A DNA stretch of 8,142 bases from JBBRWO01 sp038249135 (GTDB lineage Bacteria > Actinomycetota > Coriobacteriia > Anaerosomatales > JAAXUF01). A program made the translations under genes and the position numbers. Each line of letters begins with the position of its first letter. Position 1 is the stretch's first letter. The notes below the pieces were generated by a model. That model saw only the letters and a list, made by a program, of their open reading frames with translations, was not told the DNA's origin and ran no database searches. The stretch is from assembly GCA_038249135.1 (NCBI GenBank), contig JBBRWO010000098.1:1-8142 (forward strand). The letters are read 5' to 3'. Below are positions 5,331 through 8,142 of this stretch, one piece after another.

Positions 5331-6111
5331 CGCTCCCGAAACCGCCCCCGGCGGCGCTCTCGACGGCGTGTCCGCATCCGACGACTCAGGCACATGCGAC
5401 TTCGGCATGCTGCTCGCCGCCAAGAACCTCGCTAAGACCTACGGCGAGGGCGAAGCCGCGACTCAGGCACTCAGGGGCGTGACGTTCGACCTCTGCAACG
5501 GTGAGTTCGCGTCGATCATCGGCCAGTCGGGCAGCGGCAAGTCCACGTTGCTCAACCTGCTCGGACTGCTCGACACACCCACCGCCGGCACTGCGCTCTA
5601 CCACGGCATCGACAGCGCGACCATCACAAAGCCTGCACGGGCCATCATGCGTAACGAGATGATCGGATTCGTCTTCCAGTTTCACTACCTGCTGCCGGAG
5701 TTCAGTGTCTACGAGAACGTCGCCATGCCCGCACTCATCGCCGGCAAGCTCCCCACCGAGGAGATCCGTTCGCGCGCCGAGGAGACCTTGGGGATGCTGG
5801 GCCTGGACGGGATGAGCGGCAAGAACGCCAACGCGCTCTCCGGCGGCCAGAAGCAGCGTGTGGCCATCGCGCGTGCGCTGATGAATCGACCTGCGATCCT
5901 GCTCGCCGACGAACCCACCGGCAACCTCGACACGACAAACACCAACCTCGTCTACGACCTCTTCCGCGAGATCAGCCGCGAGACGCACACCGCGTTCCTG
6001 ATCGTCACGCACGACCGCTCCATCGCCGAGAGGACCGACCGCATCCTCGAAATCACAGACGGGAATCTGGTCGCTGACGTTCGCAACAGCTACTTGCCCG
6101 AGGACCGCTAG
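5323..6111 (+). CDS. ABC transporter ATP-binding protein, LolD/MacB type
   Basis: 262 residues. All nucleotide-binding motifs are intact: Walker A GQSGSGKS (67-74), Q-loop Gln119 within FVFQFHYLLPEFSVYENV, signature LSGGQ (172-176), Walker B ILLADE with catalytic Glu197, D-loop GNLD (200-203), and switch His230. The Q-loop context and NLD are typical of LolD/MacB-group ATPases that partner FtsX-type permeases. Residues 1-28 are an extra, Ala/Asp-rich extension ahead of the normal domain start (MLLAAKNLAKTYGEG). The ATG at 5323 is preferred because GAGGTGAT precedes it; the ATG at 5407 would remove the extension but has a poor ribosome binding site. The gene overlaps the permease by 8 nt, implying coupled translation. 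It ends 3 nt from a convergent gene. Confidence 0.95.
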   Translation: MADAPETAPGGALDGVSASDDSGTCDFGMLLAAKNLAKTYGEGEAATQALRGVTFDLCNGEFASIIGQSGSGKSTLLNLLGLLDTPTAGTALYHGIDSATITKPARAIMRNEMIGFVFQFHYLLPEFSVYENVAMPALIAGKLPTEEIRSRAEETLGMLGLDGMSGKNANALSGGQKQRVAIARALMNRPAILLADEPTGNLDTTNTNLVYDLFREISRETHTAFLIVTHDRSIAERTDRILEITDGNLVADVRNSYLPEDR

Positions 6112-6114
6112 GCG

Positions 6115-6444
6115 CTATTTCAGGCCGGCTTCAAGGTTGCCGAAGTCGCTATCGCCGGGGACGCTCAGTTTGTCGAGCTCCTTTTGGATTGCGGCGAGCT
6201 CCGCGTCGAGTGCAGCGGCCTCGCTCACCGTGATCTTGCCGGTCCCCTGTGCCGAGGAGCCGCCGGGCGACGAGGTGCCCGTGGCAACGCCAGCTCCGGT
6301 CGTCACGGCGCTACTCGCGACAACAGAAGAACCGCCGGTCGGTGAACCCGACTCGACGGACTTCGCTTTGCAACCGAGCGGGGCGAGCGCTGCCGCAATC
6401 AGCAGCACCGCCACACTCGTCTGGATGATTCGACTACTGCGCAT
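6115..6444 (-). CDS. Small putative lipoprotein of unknown function
   Basis: 109 residues. Residues 1-24 are a signal sequence with a hydrophobic core ending in LAPLGC; Cys25 would be lipidated, although the residue at -3 is Pro rather than the usual Leu, so a weak lipobox is possible. A Ser/Gly/Thr/Val-rich linker (about 29-70) tethers a short charged helix (about 73-97, EAAALDAELAAIQKELDKL). No family is recognised. The ATG at 6444 lies inside the end of the upstream gene (11-nt overlap), so the two are co-translated and probably act together outside the membrane. The frame extends upstream to 6648 but that part is antisense-like shadow of the helical protein gene. Confidence 0.7.
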   Translation of the reverse strand: MRSSRIIQTSVAVLLIAAALAPLGCKAKSVESGSPTGGSSVVASSAVTTGAGVATGTSSPGGSSAQGTGKITVSEAAALDAELAAIQKELDKLSVPGDSDFGNLEAGLK

Positions 6445-7027
6445 CCACGGTCCCTGTCTCGACCTCTGACTTGAGCTGCTCGATGGTGGCGCGCAGGCTC
6501 TGTGCTGCGGTACGTAGTTCGACGCGAGCGGCCTTGAGCTCTGCGACGGCAAGACGGGCCGCCGAGCGAGCCTCGACGAAAGCCGCGTGCTTGTCTGCCG
6601 CATCAGGGATCGCCTTGAACTTGGCGATTGCAATCGCCTCGAGTTCATTGGCCTTGGCCAGATGATTGCGGGCCGAGTCGAGCGCGGCGCGAGCAGTGGT
6701 GACGTCGCCGCCGAGTGCCTCGACCTTGTCGGCGAGCACGGTCACTCGGGCGATGCGCTTGTTGACGTTGGCCTGGGCGGCGTCAAAACGAGCCTTGCGC
6801 GCCCTGAGCACGTTCTCGATACGATTCATCATCTGCTCGCGCATCTGGCCCTTGGCTGCAGGCCCTGTGGTGGCGAGCTTCGACTTCATCTCGGCGGTCC
6901 GGCTTGCGACTTGGCTGCTCAACTGGCCTGCTCCCATACGCGGACCGGCGAACGCAGGCGCGGCGACCGCTGCGATGAGTGCTGCCGCGAGAACGGTGGT
7001 CCCGATCTTCATGGTGTTCTTGTGCAT
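6434..7027 (-). CDS. Exported helical (coiled-coil) protein of unknown function
   Basis: 197 residues. A signal peptide (1-27, cleavage after APAFA) precedes an almost wholly helical, Ala/Lys/Arg/Glu-rich mature protein. Met is frequent at residues 31-66 (KGQMREQMMNRIENVL), and heptad-like spacing runs through about 60-190, so an extended helical hairpin or coiled coil is expected. It recalls periplasmic Spy/CpxP-like chaperones in composition and size, but I see no LTxxQ motif, so that link is only a suggestion. The start has GAGGTG upstream of the ATG at 7027. The 3' end overlaps the lipoprotein gene. The upstream region has an 11-bp-phased direct repeat near a histidine kinase gene, suggesting two-component control. 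Confidence 0.75.
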   Translation of the reverse strand: MHKNTMKIGTTVLAAALIAAVAAPAFAGPRMGAGQLSSQVASRTAEMKSKLATTGPAAKGQMREQMMNRIENVLRARKARFDAAQANVNKRIARVTVLADKVEALGGDVTTARAALDSARNHLAKANELEAIAIAKFKAIPDAADKHAAFVEARSAARLAVAELKAARVELRTAAQSLRATIEQLKSEVETGTVDAQ

Positions 7028-7046
7028 CGCGCACCTCGTCTGTCGG

Positions 7047-7062
7047 GCCGCTCAGTAGCGGC
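7047..7062 (-). promoter_or_regulatory. Hairpin in the leader of the helical protein gene
   Basis: GCCGCT and AGCGGC pair perfectly across a 4-nt loop about 20 nt before the start codon, just ahead of the ribosome binding site. It may stabilise the mRNA 5' end or modulate initiation; no function is demonstrated. Confidence 0.3.
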
Positions 7063-7119
7063 GCAATCATTTCCTGTCATGACTATCGCCCCCGTGCGTT
7101 GTGCTCACGTTGTCGGAGC

Positions 7120-7138
7120 ATTGAGTTTGGATTGAGTT
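7120..7138 (-). promoter_or_regulatory. 11-bp-phased direct repeat, candidate response-regulator site
   Basis: ATTGAGTT occurs at 7120-7127 and 7131-7138, exactly 11 bp apart, about one helical turn. Tandem half-sites with this spacing are characteristic of OmpR/PhoB-family response regulators. They lie upstream of the exported helical protein gene and just downstream of a histidine kinase gene; a possible -10 (GATAGT) is at 7087-7082 on the minus strand. Confidence 0.45.
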
Positions 7139-7163
7139 GTCAGCCGGCGGCCGCCGCTCTTCA

Positions 7164-8142
7164 TCAGTCCTGCAAGCCCTGTGCCTCCAGCTCAATCACG
7201 AGTCTCGCACCACCCAACTCGCTGTCATCGACGTTCACCCCGCCGCCCATCAGCTCCACCAGCCGGCGACTGATAGGCAGCCCGAGCCCCGCGCCGCCCC
7301 TGTCGCTTGCGCGCGATGCATCCAGGCGTGCGAAGCGTTCGAAGACCTCTGCGCGCTTCTCGGCGGGGATGCCGGGACCGGAGTCGTCGATCGCAAGCAG
7401 CCATCGCTCGCCCTCCACGTGCTGGCTCACGCGCACCCGACCACCCGCGGGGGTGTAGGCGAGCGCGTTGGCCACCAGCGCCGACGTCGCCTGGAGCAGT
7501 CGGTCGGAATCGCCGAGCGGAGCGCGCCCACCACCGTCCAGCGCCATGGCGAGTTCGATCCCGAGTTGCTCGGCGGTGGTCGAGAAGCGGCCGTTCAACG
7601 CGTCGCCGAGGAGCGTCACGTCAATCGGCTCGTGCGCGAACGTGACCGCACCGGCGTCGAGCTCCGAGAGTGCGAGCAGCGTCTGCGAGACGTCGTCGAT
7701 GCGCATCGCCTCGTCGCGGATCACGGTGAGTGCGCGTCGCCGCTGCTCTTCTTGCGTGACCGTGCCGTCGAGCATCGCCTCGGCGAAGCCACGGATCGAG
7801 GTGAGCGGCGTGCGGATCTCGTGGCTGACGTCGGCGACGAAGGCCTTCTGCGCCGCATAGGTGTCGGCAACGCGTGTGGACATGCGGTTGAACGAGCGCG
7901 CGAGGGAGGCTGTCTCCATGTCGCCCTCCTCGGCGACCTGGGTGCCCCAGTTGCCGGCGGCGACGTCCTCGGCGGCTGACTTGAGGCGGACCAGAGGTGC
8001 GGTCAGGCGCCGGGCAAGAAGGCCACCGGCGATCCAGGAGACGAGCGCCGCGACCGCAAGCGCAAGGAAACCGATCGCAAGCATCCCCTGCTGGGCTCGC
8101 CTGATCTCGCGCAGGCCTTGCACCGCGACGAGTTGCTCGGGC
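7164..8142 (-). CDS. Sensor histidine kinase (HAMP-HisKA-HATPase), 5' end outside window
   Basis: Transmembrane sensor kinase, open to the right edge, so the first membrane helix and the extracytoplasmic sensor are not seen. Numbered from an in-frame GTG at 8123: transmembrane helix 14-35, HAMP about 36-90, HisKA with phosphoacceptor His101 in SHEIRTPL, then the ATPase domain with N-box Asn219 (NALAYTP), G1 DDSGPGIP (246-253), F-box Phe261/Phe264, and G2 GGAGLGL (276-282). All catalytic motifs are intact. It ends with two tandem TGA codons (7166-7161). The partner response regulator is probably just upstream beyond the window. Downstream on the same strand, after about 136 bp with phased direct repeats, are two exported proteins that may be its regulated targets. 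The GTG at 8123 is not taken as the true start because the frame continues upstream and a sensor region is expected. Confidence 0.95.
   Translation of the reverse strand, partial: PEQLVAVQGLREIRRAQQGMLAIGFLALAVAALVSWIAGGLLARRLTAPLVRLKSAAEDVAAGNWGTQVAEEGDMETASLARSFNRMSTRVADTYAAQKAFVADVSHEIRTPLTSIRGFAEAMLDGTVTQEEQRRRALTVIRDEAMRIDDVSQTLLALSELDAGAVTFAHEPIDVTLLGDALNGRFSTTAEQLGIELAMALDGGGRAPLGDSDRLLQATSALVANALAYTPAGGRVRVSQHVEGERWLLAIDDSGPGIPAEKRAEVFERFARLDASRASDRGGAGLGLPISRRLVELMGGGVNVDDSELGGARLVIELEAQGLQD

Noticed and set aside
7146..7155. GGCGGCCGCC palindrome after the kinase gene as terminator
   Set aside because: A perfect palindrome without a loop and without a T-tract; hairpin formation would be poor.
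7137..7979. Plus-strand open frame of 280 codons
   Set aside because: It is fully antisense to the histidine kinase, which has every catalytic motif; the frame is open because of high G+C.

Overview
The window is G+C-rich, gene-dense bacterial DNA. Short overlapping operons, GTG starts, an ArgO/LysE-type exporter and Ala/Gly/Arg-rich proteins suggest a high-G+C actinobacterium-like organism, perhaps an anaerobic lineage. This placement is an inference from style and gene content; no phylogenetic marker is present.

Left part (1-3315), all on the minus strand. Reading in the direction of transcription from the right: tRNA-Asp(GTC) with an encoded CCA end and a near-consensus promoter; a cysteine-rich CxxCxxxCC metal-cluster protein translationally coupled to a UPF0178/YaiI protein (GTGA overlap); a single-domain bacteriohemerythrin with all seven di-iron ligands; a secreted repeat protein preceded by a perfect TGTGA-N6-TCACA site; a strong hairpin; and an ArgO/LysE-type amino-acid exporter. 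The exporter runs off the left edge and is preceded by a 16-codon basic leader ORF whose stop overlaps its start codon.

Centre (3523-6111), plus strand. This is a tight three-gene operon: a stand-alone cobalamin-binding protein with the W-x9-EH and E-x-H-x-x-G signatures of CarH/LitR-type B12 photoreceptors but no DNA-binding domain, then an FtsX/LolC/MacB-type permease, then its LolD/MacB-type ATPase. The sensor and permease genes overlap by 1 nt and the permease and ATPase genes by 8 nt. A light- or B12-responsive sensory domain wired into an ABC exporter is the most interesting system in the window.

Right part (6115-8142), minus strand, converging on the ABC operon with a 3-nt gap. A sensor histidine kinase (5' end outside the window) is followed by an exported helical protein and a small putative lipoprotein whose genes overlap by 11 nt. 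An 11-bp-phased direct repeat upstream of the helical protein looks like an OmpR-family regulator site, so the two exported proteins may be outputs of the kinase.

There is no gene-free stretch over 300 bases, and I saw no mobile element, CRISPR array or rRNA.
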